Source: Nitrospinota bacterium (lineage in GTDB: Bacteria > Nitrospinota > Nitrospinia > Nitrospinales > Nitrospinaceae). From it: DNA of 47,050 nucleotides. The DNA lies in contig JAOUPX010000010.1 of NCBI GenBank assembly GCA_029879645.1, forward strand, positions 1 to 47,050. Reading direction: 5' to 3'. The notes under the pieces are model-generated. The model was not told the DNA's origin and did no database searches. It saw only the letters and a list, made by a program, of their open reading frames with translations. The translations under genes were made by a program, and so were the position numbers. Position 1 is the stretch's first letter, and every line of letters begins with the position of its first letter. This document shows, piece by piece, positions 7,933 to 16,065 of this stretch.

Positions 7933-8406
7933 ATGAGATTACCGATACTGGACAAACTTGAAAAAGACTTGATGGCTTCCAAAAGAGAATTGGATGTCGA
8001 TATACCCAAAGCTCTGAAAATAGCGACCGACATGGGCGACCTCAGCGAAAATGCCGAATACAAAGCGGCAAAAGAGCGGCAGATGTTTCTGGAAAGCCGG
8101 ATATCCCAACTTCAAAAACGGATTGGAGATATCACTTCCATCGACCTTCACCGCATCCCAAGAGACCGGTCCGGCCTGGGCAGCACTTTGCTCTTGAGGC
8201 ATATCGATTCGGGAGAGGAAAGAGAGTTTTTCCTGGTATTCCCCGAGGAAGTAGACCCGGATACCGGGAGAGTCTCAATGGCCTCGCCGGTAGGAAAAAT
8301 GCTGGCAGGCAAAATAGAAGGGGATGAGGTTGAAGTACCGGTCGAAGGCGAACGGCAAACCTTTGAAGTCGTCCAACTGAAAACCATTCATCACCAGAAC
8401 CATTGA
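7933..8406 (+). CDS. greA: Transcription elongation factor GreA
   Basis: A 157-residue GreA/GreB factor, which inserts a coiled coil into the RNA polymerase secondary channel and stimulates cleavage of backtracked RNA. The hallmark tip motif GDLSENAEYKAAKERQ is present at residues 35-50, with the acidic tip residues Asp36 and Glu39. The C-terminal FKBP-like domain shows ASPVGKMLAGKIEGDEVEV. Length is normal. It lies 45 bp after rlpA and 15 bp before trmB, in the same direction. The start at ATG 7933 matches the family N-terminus; the ribosome site is weak. Confidence 0.95.
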   Translation: MRLPILDKLEKDLMASKRELDVDIPKALKIATDMGDLSENAEYKAAKERQMFLESRISQLQKRIGDITSIDLHRIPRDRSGLGSTLLLRHIDSGEEREFFLVFPEEVDPDTGRVSMASPVGKMLAGKIEGDEVEVPVEGERQTFEVVQLKTIHHQNH

Positions 8407-8421
8407 AAGATCTGAAATACT

Positions 8422-9078
8422 ATGTCAAGCAGGCTCATTCCATTTGATAAAATAGCTAATGAACACCCCTGTTTCCTGGACCCCGAGGAACGCCCGGACT
8501 GGCCCGGCCTGTTCCAGAATGAGAATCCTCTGAAGCTGGAGATCGGATTCGGCAACGGCAAATTTCTTCTCGACATGGCCATTCGCGAACCCGAAAGCAA
8601 TTTTATCGGAATGGATTTTTACCATAAAGGAATTCGCAAGGTGATCACCCGCATGGATCGACTTCACCTGAAAAACATCAGGGTGGTTTATGGCAACGCC
8701 GCCGAAAAAATTCCGATTCTGTTTAAAGAAGCAGAACTCAGCGAAGTATTTATAAATTTTCCGGATCCCTGGCCCAAGAAAAGACATCATAAAAGAAGAT
8801 TAATCAAACCGGATTTTGCGGACACCCTGGCCCACAAGCTGGAACCACAGGGCAAAGTTCGCATAGCGACGGACTTTGAAATATACGCACAGGAAATACT
8901 TGAAGTGATGCAGTCCAACCCTTGCTTCTCCAACGCGCACGAGGAGATGGGATTCCTTCACCAGCGAGACGATATCCCTAAAACCAAATACGAGAAATCG
9001 TTTCTGGAGGCGGGAAAGAAAATTTTTTATTTTGACTTTTCCAAAGTGCAGGACTGCGAGCTAGCTCCCACAGCATAG
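8422..9078 (+). CDS. trmB: tRNA (guanine-N7-)-methyltransferase TrmB
   Basis: A 218-residue SAM-dependent methyltransferase that makes m7G46 in the tRNA variable loop. The SAM-binding motif EIGFGNGKF begins at Glu40, followed by NFIGMDFYHKG. The diagnostic TrmB motif NFPDPWPKKRHHKRR occupies residues 112-126, with the catalytic-type Asp115. The C-terminal ATDFEIYAQEI and TKYEKSFLEAGK segments are also typical. It follows greA by 15 bp and precedes the receiver/LpxC fusion by 44 bp. It is standard in length and complete. Confidence 0.95.
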   Translation: MSSRLIPFDKIANEHPCFLDPEERPDWPGLFQNENPLKLEIGFGNGKFLLDMAIREPESNFIGMDFYHKGIRKVITRMDRLHLKNIRVVYGNAAEKIPILFKEAELSEVFINFPDPWPKKRHHKRRLIKPDFADTLAHKLEPQGKVRIATDFEIYAQEILEVMQSNPCFSNAHEEMGFLHQRDDIPKTKYEKSFLEAGKKIFYFDFSKVQDCELAPTA

Positions 9079-9122
9079 GGAATAATGTAGCATCGTTATC
9101 GAAATCAACCGCGGAGGTTTTT

Positions 9123-11165
9123 TTGCCTAAAGAAAGAGTTCTCATTGTAGATGATGAAATTAATATAGTCACATCTCTTCAGGAAATTTTAAACGACGAA
9201 GGATATGAAATTGTAACCGCCGCAGACGGTTTGGACGCTCTGGAAATCGTTCAGTCCGAGCCTCCGGATCTGGTTCTTCTCGATATCTGGATTCCGGGGA
9301 TGGATGGCATCGAAGTCTTGCAGGCCATCAAAACCTATCACCCCGAAATTGAAGTGCTGGTAATGTCCGGCCATGGCACCATCGATACGGCAGTGAAGGC
9401 GACCAAGCTGGGAGCCTATGATTTTATTGAAAAGCCGTTTTCCCTTAACCAACTGGTTGGCTCGGTAGAACGTGCCCTTAAACAAAAAAAGGGGCGGATG
9501 AACGGGAAAGGCGACAACACCTCCATCAGACACGAACTTCCCCACTGTTTCGAAATGATGGTGGAAGTCAAAAAAGCAGTGACCGAGGCATCCAAAACCA
9601 ACGCTCCCATTTTGATTCAGGGTGAAGTCGGAACCGGCAAGGAATTCATCGCCCAAGCCATACAGAACAAGAGCAAAAAATCCAACGTGCCACTGCTTAA
9701 AATCAATTGCGCCCTTCGCTCCGCACCAAAAATTCAAATTGAATTATTTGCCCCGCAGGATGAAAAGGGCCAACGAAAAAAATCGACTCGTGGAGGAGCA
9801 GGCAAAAAAACCGTTTATTTGAAAAACATCGAGTCCATGCCCCTGGAGCTTCAGGAGCAACTGGCATCCGCCCTGGAATCCGCCGCCGCCAGAAAACCAA
9901 ATACCCTGATTCCCGAACGAATATTTGCTTCAACCACCAAAGACCTGAAAATCCTCACGGACAACAACCAGTTTCATCCGGGACTGCACAATATCCTGAA
10001 GGAAAATGTCGTGAACGCGCCGCCATTGAGGGACAACCGGGCACTGATACCCACTCTAACGGAAGAATATTTTGCGGATTTGGAAGCCAGGGGGAAAGTC
10101 GTCTGCAAAAATTTCACCGAAGAAACCATGCGCGCCTTGTGTGAGTATGACTGGCCCGAGAATTTCAAGGAACTCCGTGCGATTCTGGACCACATCGCCC
10201 GCACCCTGCATCCGGAAAAAGAAATCACTCTGGATGACATATCGGCCTTTATCCATAAGGCTCCCTTGAAAACTCAAGATAAGCGGTCCTTCACCAAAGA
10301 CCCAAGCGACAACCGCCCTCTTCAGCGCACGTTAAAGCGCAGTGTGGTGCTGTGCGGACGTGGCCTGCATTCCGGGATCAAAACAGGCCTCATCATGCAA
10401 CCCCTGCCGCCGGGAAGCGGTATTATTTTTGGAGACATCTCCAGCGGAAATACAATTCCCGCCAAAGTGGAAAATGTCCAATCAACGGAATACGCCACCA
10501 GCCTGCGGAAAGGTTACGCATCGGTATCCACCATTGAACACATCATGGCCACCCTTCACATGTACCGGGTTCACAACCTGCTGATCAAAATCGGTGACGA
10601 GGCCCCGGTAATGGACGGATCGGCGAAGGATTTCTGCCAATTGATTGAGGATGGAGACTTTGAGGAACAAAACAGTCCTTACGAAGAGTTGGTGATTGAA
10701 AAAACCTATACCTTCGGTTCCAAGGAAGATGGCGGTGCCTTTATTTCCATCGAGCCCTATGACGGATTCAAAGTGAGCTATCACATGGAATATCCGGCAC
10801 CGATCGGTGTAATGGATCATACCTTCGAGTTCGATGGCGCGGACAGTTTCAAAAAAGAAATTGCCCCGGCGCGCACGTTCGGCTTTGTGAAAGACGTCGC
10901 CATGCTGAATAAAATGGGATTCGGTGTCGGCGGAAAACTCGATAACTTTATCCTGCTGGGTGACCAGAAGGTCCTCAACACGGAACTTCGGTATGAGAAC
11001 GAGTTTGCACGCCACAAAATCCTCGATATTCTGGGAGATTTTTATCTACTGGGCAAACCGATCCGCGGCTACATAAAGGCTCATAAATCGGGGCACACCC
11101 AGAACATCGGACTCCTCAAAACAATCAAGGAAGACCTGGCTCAATCGGTTCCCGTTCACTCATAG
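9123..11165 (+). CDS. lpxC: Response-regulator / degenerate AAA+ / LpxC fusion protein
   Basis: A 680-residue protein in three parts. Residues 1-120 are a CheY-like receiver with phosphoacceptor Asp54 and switch Lys104 (FIEKPF). Residues about 140-370 are NtrC-like AAA+: Walker A is intact (GEVGTGKE, 167-174), but the sigma-54-contacting GAFTGA loop is absent, Walker B acidic residues are replaced (Lys234, Asn235), the arginine-finger segment reads FHPGLHNIL (284-292) without arginines, and there is no DNA-binding HTH. Residues about 398-680 are complete LpxC, the zinc deacetylase committing UDP-acyl-GlcNAc to lipid A: His473, His631 and Asp635 bind zinc, and His658 (SGHTQN) and the ARTFGF segment are kept. 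I infer catalytically live LpxC under two-component control. No sensor kinase is adjacent. Start TTG 9123 follows GGAGG in the leader. Confidence 0.93.
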   Translation: MPKERVLIVDDEINIVTSLQEILNDEGYEIVTAADGLDALEIVQSEPPDLVLLDIWIPGMDGIEVLQAIKTYHPEIEVLVMSGHGTIDTAVKATKLGAYDFIEKPFSLNQLVGSVERALKQKKGRMNGKGDNTSIRHELPHCFEMMVEVKKAVTEASKTNAPILIQGEVGTGKEFIAQAIQNKSKKSNVPLLKINCALRSAPKIQIELFAPQDEKGQRKKSTRGGAGKKTVYLKNIESMPLELQEQLASALESAAARKPNTLIPERIFASTTKDLKILTDNNQFHPGLHNILKENVVNAPPLRDNRALIPTLTEEYFADLEARGKVVCKNFTEETMRALCEYDWPENFKELRAILDHIARTLHPEKEITLDDISAFIHKAPLKTQDKRSFTKDPSDNRPLQRTLKRSVVLCGRGLHSGIKTGLIMQPLPPGSGIIFGDISSGNTIPAKVENVQSTEYATSLRKGYASVSTIEHIMATLHMYRVHNLLIKIGDEAPVMDGSAKDFCQLIEDGDFEEQNSPYEELVIEKTYTFGSKEDGGAFISIEPYDGFKVSYHMEYPAPIGVMDHTFEFDGADSFKKEIAPARTFGFVKDVAMLNKMGFGVGGKLDNFILLGDQKVLNTELRYENEFARHKILDILGDFYLLGKPIRGYIKAHKSGHTQNIGLLKTIKEDLAQSVPVHS

Positions 11166-11220
11166 TGTTCAGGCCAGGCGCTCTCCTATCATTGAAAAGC
11201 ACAAGCGACAAATCCATACC

Positions 11221-11850
11221 ATGACTTCCAGTAATTACAAAATCGGTGTGCTGGTGTCCGGCCGCGGCACCAATCTGCAGGCAATTATCGATGCCATTGA
11301 AAACGGCGAGTTGAAGGCCCGCATTGCCGTGGTCATCAGTGACAAGCAGGATGCCCCCGCCCTGGAGCGCTCTCGAAAGCATGGGATCGAAGCCGTCTGG
11401 ATGAATCCCAAGCAATTTGCTTCCAAAAAGGAATACGATCTGGCGCTGGCCCTCGAACTGAAAAACCGTCAGATTGACCTGGTGTGCCTTGCCGGGTACA
11501 TGCGTATTCTCAGCCCGGAGTTCATCGGAATTTTTTCAGGTAAAATCATCAATATTCATCCTTCGCTCCTGCCGGCTTTTCCGGGACTCAACGTCCAGCA
11601 GAAAGCCATCGACTACGGAGTCAAATTTTCAGGATGCACAGTCCATTTCGTCAACGAGGAAGTCGATGGCGGCGCCATCATCCTGCAGGCGGTGGTGCCG
11701 GTGCATGATTCCGATGACGCCCAGACCCTGGCCGACCGCATTCTGGTTCAGGAGCACTTGATTTACCCGAAAGCCATTCAAATGATTATTGAAAACCGCC
11801 TGCACATCGAAAACCGAAAAGTCACCCTCAAGGAAAGCATACCCTCATGA
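11221..11850 (+). CDS. purN: Phosphoribosylglycinamide formyltransferase PurN
   Basis: A 209-residue GAR transformylase, the third step of purine synthesis, transferring the formyl group of 10-formyl-THF to glycinamide ribonucleotide. The phosphate-binding start IGVLVSGRGTNLQAII is present. Catalytic residues are Asn111 and His113 in INIHPSLLPAFPG and Asp149 in EEVDGGAII. Length is standard. Its stop overlaps the lolA start by 4 bp (ATGA), so the two are coupled although unrelated in function. The fhs gene at the right end of the window makes the 10-formyl-THF that this enzyme uses. Confidence 0.95.
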   Translation: MTSSNYKIGVLVSGRGTNLQAIIDAIENGELKARIAVVISDKQDAPALERSRKHGIEAVWMNPKQFASKKEYDLALALELKNRQIDLVCLAGYMRILSPEFIGIFSGKIINIHPSLLPAFPGLNVQQKAIDYGVKFSGCTVHFVNEEVDGGAIILQAVVPVHDSDDAQTLADRILVQEHLIYPKAIQMIIENRLHIENRKVTLKESIPS

Positions 11851-12506
11851 ACCTTAAACTCCCCGGCCTTATTTTTCTGTTACTCATCACATGGATTCTT
11901 CCCGGAAGTTCCTGGGCGCTGGACTCTATCGCCATAGTCGAGTCCATTCAAAAACAATATGACACCACCAATACGTTTCAGGCACGGTTTGTCCAGAATT
12001 CCTACTTAAAGGTGTTAGGGCAGTCGCAGAAAGCCGAAGGCACGGTCTTTATCAGCAAGCCCGGAAAAATGAAGTGGGAGTACAACGCTCCGGACAGGCA
12101 AGTCCTGGTGAGCAACGATCAGGGCCTCTGGCTGTATCTGCCCGACGAAAAGCAGGTCACAAAAATGAAAGTCGAAAGCATTTATTCATCGAACACCCCG
12201 GCTTTGTTCCTGGCAGGACGGGGAAAGCTGACTGATTCGTTCAACATAGGAAAGGTGACCGAGAAAGGCGATCTGTATATTGCCGAAATGATCCCCCGCG
12301 ACAAGCTCCAAAACCTTGTCAAAATGGTCTTACTGGCTGACAAAAAAAATTATAGGATTGTTGGATGCCAGGTTTATGATAATCTGGGAAACAAAACAGA
12401 AATGATTTTCAGCGATATCGAAATCAATCCCAGCCTTGATATGAAATTATTTCAGTTCAAGGTTCCCAACGGTGTCGAACTCATCGACTTATCATCCATG
12501 GAGTAG
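11847..12506 (+). CDS. lolA: Outer-membrane lipoprotein carrier protein LolA
   Basis: A 219-residue periplasmic chaperone that ferries lipoproteins from LolCDE to the outer membrane. A cleavable signal peptide (about residues 1-24, ending SSWA) precedes the LolA fold: FQARFVQNSYLKVLGQSQKAEG, GTVFISKPGKMKWEY and VSNDQGLWLYLPDEKQVTK are family landmarks. Length is normal. It overlaps purN by 4 bp and is followed 11 bp later by rseP. The rlpA product and several other lipoproteins in this window are likely clients. Confidence 0.93.
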   Translation: MNLKLPGLIFLLLITWILPGSSWALDSIAIVESIQKQYDTTNTFQARFVQNSYLKVLGQSQKAEGTVFISKPGKMKWEYNAPDRQVLVSNDQGLWLYLPDEKQVTKMKVESIYSSNTPALFLAGRGKLTDSFNIGKVTEKGDLYIAEMIPRDKLQNLVKMVLLADKKNYRIVGCQVYDNLGNKTEMIFSDIEINPSLDMKLFQFKVPNGVELIDLSSME

Positions 12507-12517
12507 TTGGAATTATC

Positions 12518-13888
12518 ATGCTTGACCTATCTGCATTAACCCTGGACGCCGTCATGTCTTTCGGGTTCCAAATGACGGCTTTCCTGACCGGCCTGGCCGC
12601 GCTCATCTTCGTTCATGAGCTGGGCCATTTCCTGATCGCCCGGAAATGTGGCGTAACCGTGGAGAAATTTTCCATCGGATTCGGCCCCAAAATAGTGGGA
12701 TTCACCTCCGGAGGCACCGAATACCTGATTGCCGCCATTCCCCTGGGCGGTTACGTCAAAATGAAAGGGGAAGACCCCGGCGAAGAAATGGAAGATCCCC
12801 GCGGTTCCTTTTCTGCGGCTACCGTTCAACAACGACTGGCCATTGCCTTTGGCGGCCCCTTGTTCAACATTCTTTTCGCCATTCTCATTTATATTGTGGT
12901 TTTCATGGTGGGTGTTCCGGCCAAGGGGACCTTTGTGGGAAAAGTCCATGAAAATTCTCCTGCCTTAGCCGCAGGATTGCAAACGGGCGACCGAATCATC
13001 GAAGTCGACGGGAAAAAGATCAATCGCTGGGACCAGTTACTTGAAATCGTTCATAATGCTCCCGGCAGAAAAATGGAATTCGTCATCGAACGAGATTCCA
13101 AAACCATCTTCACCGTTCCAATCACTCCGAAAGTAGATAATGTTCCGGATATTTTTGGCGACAAAGAAGAGGTTGGCCTGATCGGCATTGAAAGTCTGGA
13201 GAGAAGAATTTCCGCTATTGAGTCGGGTTCTCCGGCCGACAAAGCAGGATTCCAGGTGGGTGACGATATTATGGCGATTGATGGCGCATCTGTTAAGGGA
13301 CATTCCGACCTTCAAAAAGTCGCCATGGAAAAACCCAGACAGGAACTGACCTTCACAATTTTGAGAAATAACGAAACCCTGGCCATCCAGGTCACACCCG
13401 AGCCCAAAACAGTTAAGGATATTAAAGGTAAGGATATTGAAATCGGATATATCGGATTCGGTGTCAGCGGAATCCTGGTGACCGAACAATACTCCTTGCC
13501 CGGAGCCATCCAAAGGGGATTGGAGCGTACCTGGGAAATTGTTTACCTGATCAGCGTCAGCATTAAAAAACTGTTTACCGGATCCATTTCCGCGAAAACC
13601 ATCGGCGGACCCATTCTGATTTTCCAGGTGTACGGCCATCAGGCGGAAAAGGGGCTTTTGGATTTTGTCATGCTGACCGCCCTGCTCAGCATCAATCTGG
13701 GATTATTGAATCTTCTGCCCATCCCGGTATTGGACGGCGGACATATCTTTTTCTTCCTGATTGAAATCATCAAGGGCAAGCCCGTGAGCGAAGCCAACCG
13801 GGAACGCGCCGCCCAGGTCGGTTTGTTCATGCTCCTCTCTCTGATGGTTTTTGCTTTTTATAACGACATCATGAGGGTCTTCAATTAA
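12518..13888 (+). CDS. rseP: Site-2 intramembrane metalloprotease RseP
   Basis: A 456-residue inner-membrane zinc protease that cleaves anti-sigma factors or signal-peptide remnants inside the membrane. The zinc motif HELGH (His33, Glu34, His37) lies in TM1, and the third ligand is Asp406 in PVLDGGH near the C-terminus. Between them are two PDZ domains, about 125-205 and 220-300, with ENSPALAAGLQTGDRIIEVDG and SGSPADKAGFQVGDDIMAIDG. Length matches E. coli RseP. It lies in an envelope run after lpxC and lolA. No anti-sigma factor gene is nearby, so its substrate is unknown. Confidence 0.94.
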   Translation: MLDLSALTLDAVMSFGFQMTAFLTGLAALIFVHELGHFLIARKCGVTVEKFSIGFGPKIVGFTSGGTEYLIAAIPLGGYVKMKGEDPGEEMEDPRGSFSAATVQQRLAIAFGGPLFNILFAILIYIVVFMVGVPAKGTFVGKVHENSPALAAGLQTGDRIIEVDGKKINRWDQLLEIVHNAPGRKMEFVIERDSKTIFTVPITPKVDNVPDIFGDKEEVGLIGIESLERRISAIESGSPADKAGFQVGDDIMAIDGASVKGHSDLQKVAMEKPRQELTFTILRNNETLAIQVTPEPKTVKDIKGKDIEIGYIGFGVSGILVTEQYSLPGAIQRGLERTWEIVYLISVSIKKLFTGSISAKTIGGPILIFQVYGHQAEKGLLDFVMLTALLSINLGLLNLLPIPVLDGGHIFFFLIEIIKGKPVSEANRERAAQVGLFMLLSLMVFAFYNDIMRVFN

Positions 13889-13912
13889 TATCCACCCGCT
13901 CAAGGGACTTTT

Positions 13913-14215
13913 ATGCCTCACGCAAATACAGATGCATTAACATCGTCCCGCCTGGAAGACCTGAATGACACCGCCCGCAAACGTTCGATTGAAATTCTGT
14001 TCGCCGACCTGTCCGACCCGGAAATCCCCACCCAAAGCGGCTACTGTAAAATCCGCGGCAAGGATTTGATTGTGGTCGACCAGCGATTGTCCCCGGACCG
14101 GCAGATTGAAATTATCCTGAATATTTTTCGGCGGTTCGATTGGGAAAATGTTTATATCGCCTCATGGATTCGCGAACACCTTGAAAACCCTCAACCCACT
14201 GGTTTCCCATCATGA
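13913..14215 (+). CDS. Small conserved-looking protein of unknown function
   Basis: A 100-residue soluble protein that I do not recognise. It is mixed helix and strand by eye (IRGKDLIVVDQRLSP, RQIEIILNIFRRFDW), with no signal peptide, membrane segment or cysteine motif apart from one Cys. Its real status is supported by position: it starts 24 bp after rseP and its stop overlaps the PEP mutase start by 4 bp (ATGA), as expected for a translationally coupled gene. Codon use looks like that of its neighbours. It may be a partner or regulator of the fusion enzyme that follows; nothing in the sequence proves this. Confidence 0.65.
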   Translation: MPHANTDALTSSRLEDLNDTARKRSIEILFADLSDPEIPTQSGYCKIRGKDLIVVDQRLSPDRQIEIILNIFRRFDWENVYIASWIREHLENPQPTGFPS

Positions 14216-15969
14216 CCCTGCTCAGCACAAATTTACCGGAAGACCGGCGCGGCCGGCTGAAAGCCCTATTGGCGAAGAATCAACTGGTCCGCGTCATAGA
14301 AGCTCACAACGGTCTCAGCGGTATCGTCGCCGACACCATCTGCGTGGAAGGAACATCCGGCGACCAGTCGGTTACCCGGCAATTCGACGCCATCTGGGAG
14401 AGTAGTCTGACCGACTCCGCCTCCAAGGGCCACCCGGATATTGAAGTGGTCAGCTTCGACTCCCGCCTGCATACCATACAGGAAATCCTGACCGTCACAC
14501 AAAAACCCATGATCGTCGACGGCGATACCGGTGGCGATCCCAACACGTTCGAGTACATGGTGTCGAAGATGGAGCGCGCTGGCGTCTCGGCCGTCATCAT
14601 CGAAGATAAAGTATTCCCCAAACGCAACAGTCTGGAAGCCGGCACCAGCCAGGTTTTGCAGGAACCCGAAGTATTCGCCCAGAAAATCCGGCGCGGCAAA
14701 AAAGTCCAGGCCACGAGCGACTTCATGATCATCGCCCGCATTGAAAGCCTGATCGCCGGCACCGGTATGGAAGACGCACTGAACCGCGCCCGCACCTATC
14801 TGCAGGCGGGGGTGGACGGCATCATGATCCACTCCAAATCGAAGCAACCGGATGAAATCATGGAATTCGCCCGCAAATACCAGAGCCTGCTAAAAGAACT
14901 CGAGCTGAGCAAACCCCTGGTGTGTGTGCCGACCACCTACAACAATATCCTGGAAGAAGAACTGCAGGCCGCGGGGTTTCAGATCGTCATTTACGCCAAC
15001 CATATGCTCCGCGCCGCCTACAAAGCCATGCGCGACACCGCGCAATCCATTCTATCGAACCAGCGTTCACTGGAGGCCGACCCCCTGTGCGCTCCGGTAC
15101 GCGAAATATTCGATGCCGTCGGTTTTCTGGACGTTAAGGAAAAGGATCAGCAGGACGAGACCAACGCCAATATCCCGGTCATCATCCCCGCCGCCGGGGA
15201 AGCGCCGGACATCGCCCCCGTTCTCAAAAATACTCCAAAAGCCATGGCCGATATCGCCGGCAAAACCCTGCTGGCCCGGCAGGTCCAAACGCTTAACCAA
15301 AATAATTTAACGGATATCACCGTCATTACCGGCTACGCAGGCGACAAAATGAAAGGCGAAGGCATTTCCTTCCTGGACCACAAGGATTATAAAAAAGGCA
15401 CCGAGTTGGACAGCCTGCTCGCCGCCCAGGAAAAAATGCACAACGGGTTCTTACTGCTGTACTCGGACATTCTGCTCGAAAATCATGTGATCGCCCAACT
15501 GCTGGCCTCCAAGGAAGATATCGTGCTGGTGCTGGACAACTCCATCCAATACATGGAACCGGCGGAGGGCAAGGCGACCGACTATGTGATCAGCCGCAAC
15601 CGGCGAAACCAAAACAGACGGAGTATTAATTTCGACCACCAGAATACCGTCGCCAAAATCGGGAAAAAACTCGATCCCGCACTAGCCACGCACGAGTTCA
15701 TCGGCCTCGCCAAATTCTCGAAGACCGGCGCAGAACAGTTCCTGCAAACCTATCACGATGTGCTGAAAAACCTGGAAGGCAAATTCCATGAGGCGGAGGA
15801 TGTATCGCAATTCCGCCTGACCGATCTGATCCAGGAAATGATCGACCGCGGGTTCAACGTCCATTACCTCGAAATCCATAAAGGCTGGCTGGAAATCCAT
15901 TTCCCGAAAGATATCGAACTGGCCAACGAACTGTTCATCGCCCAGAACCACCCCTCGGAAGTTTCGTAG
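14212..15969 (+). CDS. pepM: PEP mutase / nucleotidyltransferase fusion (phosphonate biosynthesis)
   Basis: A 585-residue bifunctional-looking protein. Residues about 15-300 are phosphoenolpyruvate mutase, which forms the C-P bond of phosphonopyruvate: metal and substrate residues Asp103/Asp105 (VDGDTGGD) and the diagnostic loop EDKVFPKRNS (131-140), which distinguishes PEP mutase from isocitrate-lyase relatives. Residues about 322-575 are a GT-A nucleotidyltransferase, likely a phosphonate cytidylyltransferase; the sugar-nucleotide signature keeps PAAG (326-329) and NTPKAM but lacks the usual GxR arginine, while YSD (Asp419) remains for metal binding. PEP mutase fused to a nucleotidyltransferase is known from clusters that attach phosphonates to lipids or glycans. 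Phosphonopyruvate decarboxylase, needed to pull the reaction, is not in the window. Confidence 0.9.
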   Translation: MTLLSTNLPEDRRGRLKALLAKNQLVRVIEAHNGLSGIVADTICVEGTSGDQSVTRQFDAIWESSLTDSASKGHPDIEVVSFDSRLHTIQEILTVTQKPMIVDGDTGGDPNTFEYMVSKMERAGVSAVIIEDKVFPKRNSLEAGTSQVLQEPEVFAQKIRRGKKVQATSDFMIIARIESLIAGTGMEDALNRARTYLQAGVDGIMIHSKSKQPDEIMEFARKYQSLLKELELSKPLVCVPTTYNNILEEELQAAGFQIVIYANHMLRAAYKAMRDTAQSILSNQRSLEADPLCAPVREIFDAVGFLDVKEKDQQDETNANIPVIIPAAGEAPDIAPVLKNTPKAMADIAGKTLLARQVQTLNQNNLTDITVITGYAGDKMKGEGISFLDHKDYKKGTELDSLLAAQEKMHNGFLLLYSDILLENHVIAQLLASKEDIVLVLDNSIQYMEPAEGKATDYVISRNRRNQNRRSINFDHQNTVAKIGKKLDPALATHEFIGLAKFSKTGAEQFLQTYHDVLKNLEGKFHEAEDVSQFRLTDLIQEMIDRGFNVHYLEIHKGWLEIHFPKDIELANELFIAQNHPSEVS

Positions 15970-16065
15970 CGCCTCTGCTGGAAAACCAGATGGCCGATAG
16001 ATACTAAGAGCCGTCATTCCAGAAGGTGATTAACAGTGACAGCTCCGCTCTGAAACTGGTGAGAC

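Noticed and set aside
9123-11165. Reading the fusion as a sigma-54 activator that happens to overlap lpxC
   Set aside because: There is a single continuous frame with no internal ribosome site before the LpxC part, and the AAA+ domain lacks the sigma-54 loop, Walker B acids and HTH, so a separate activator is not supported.
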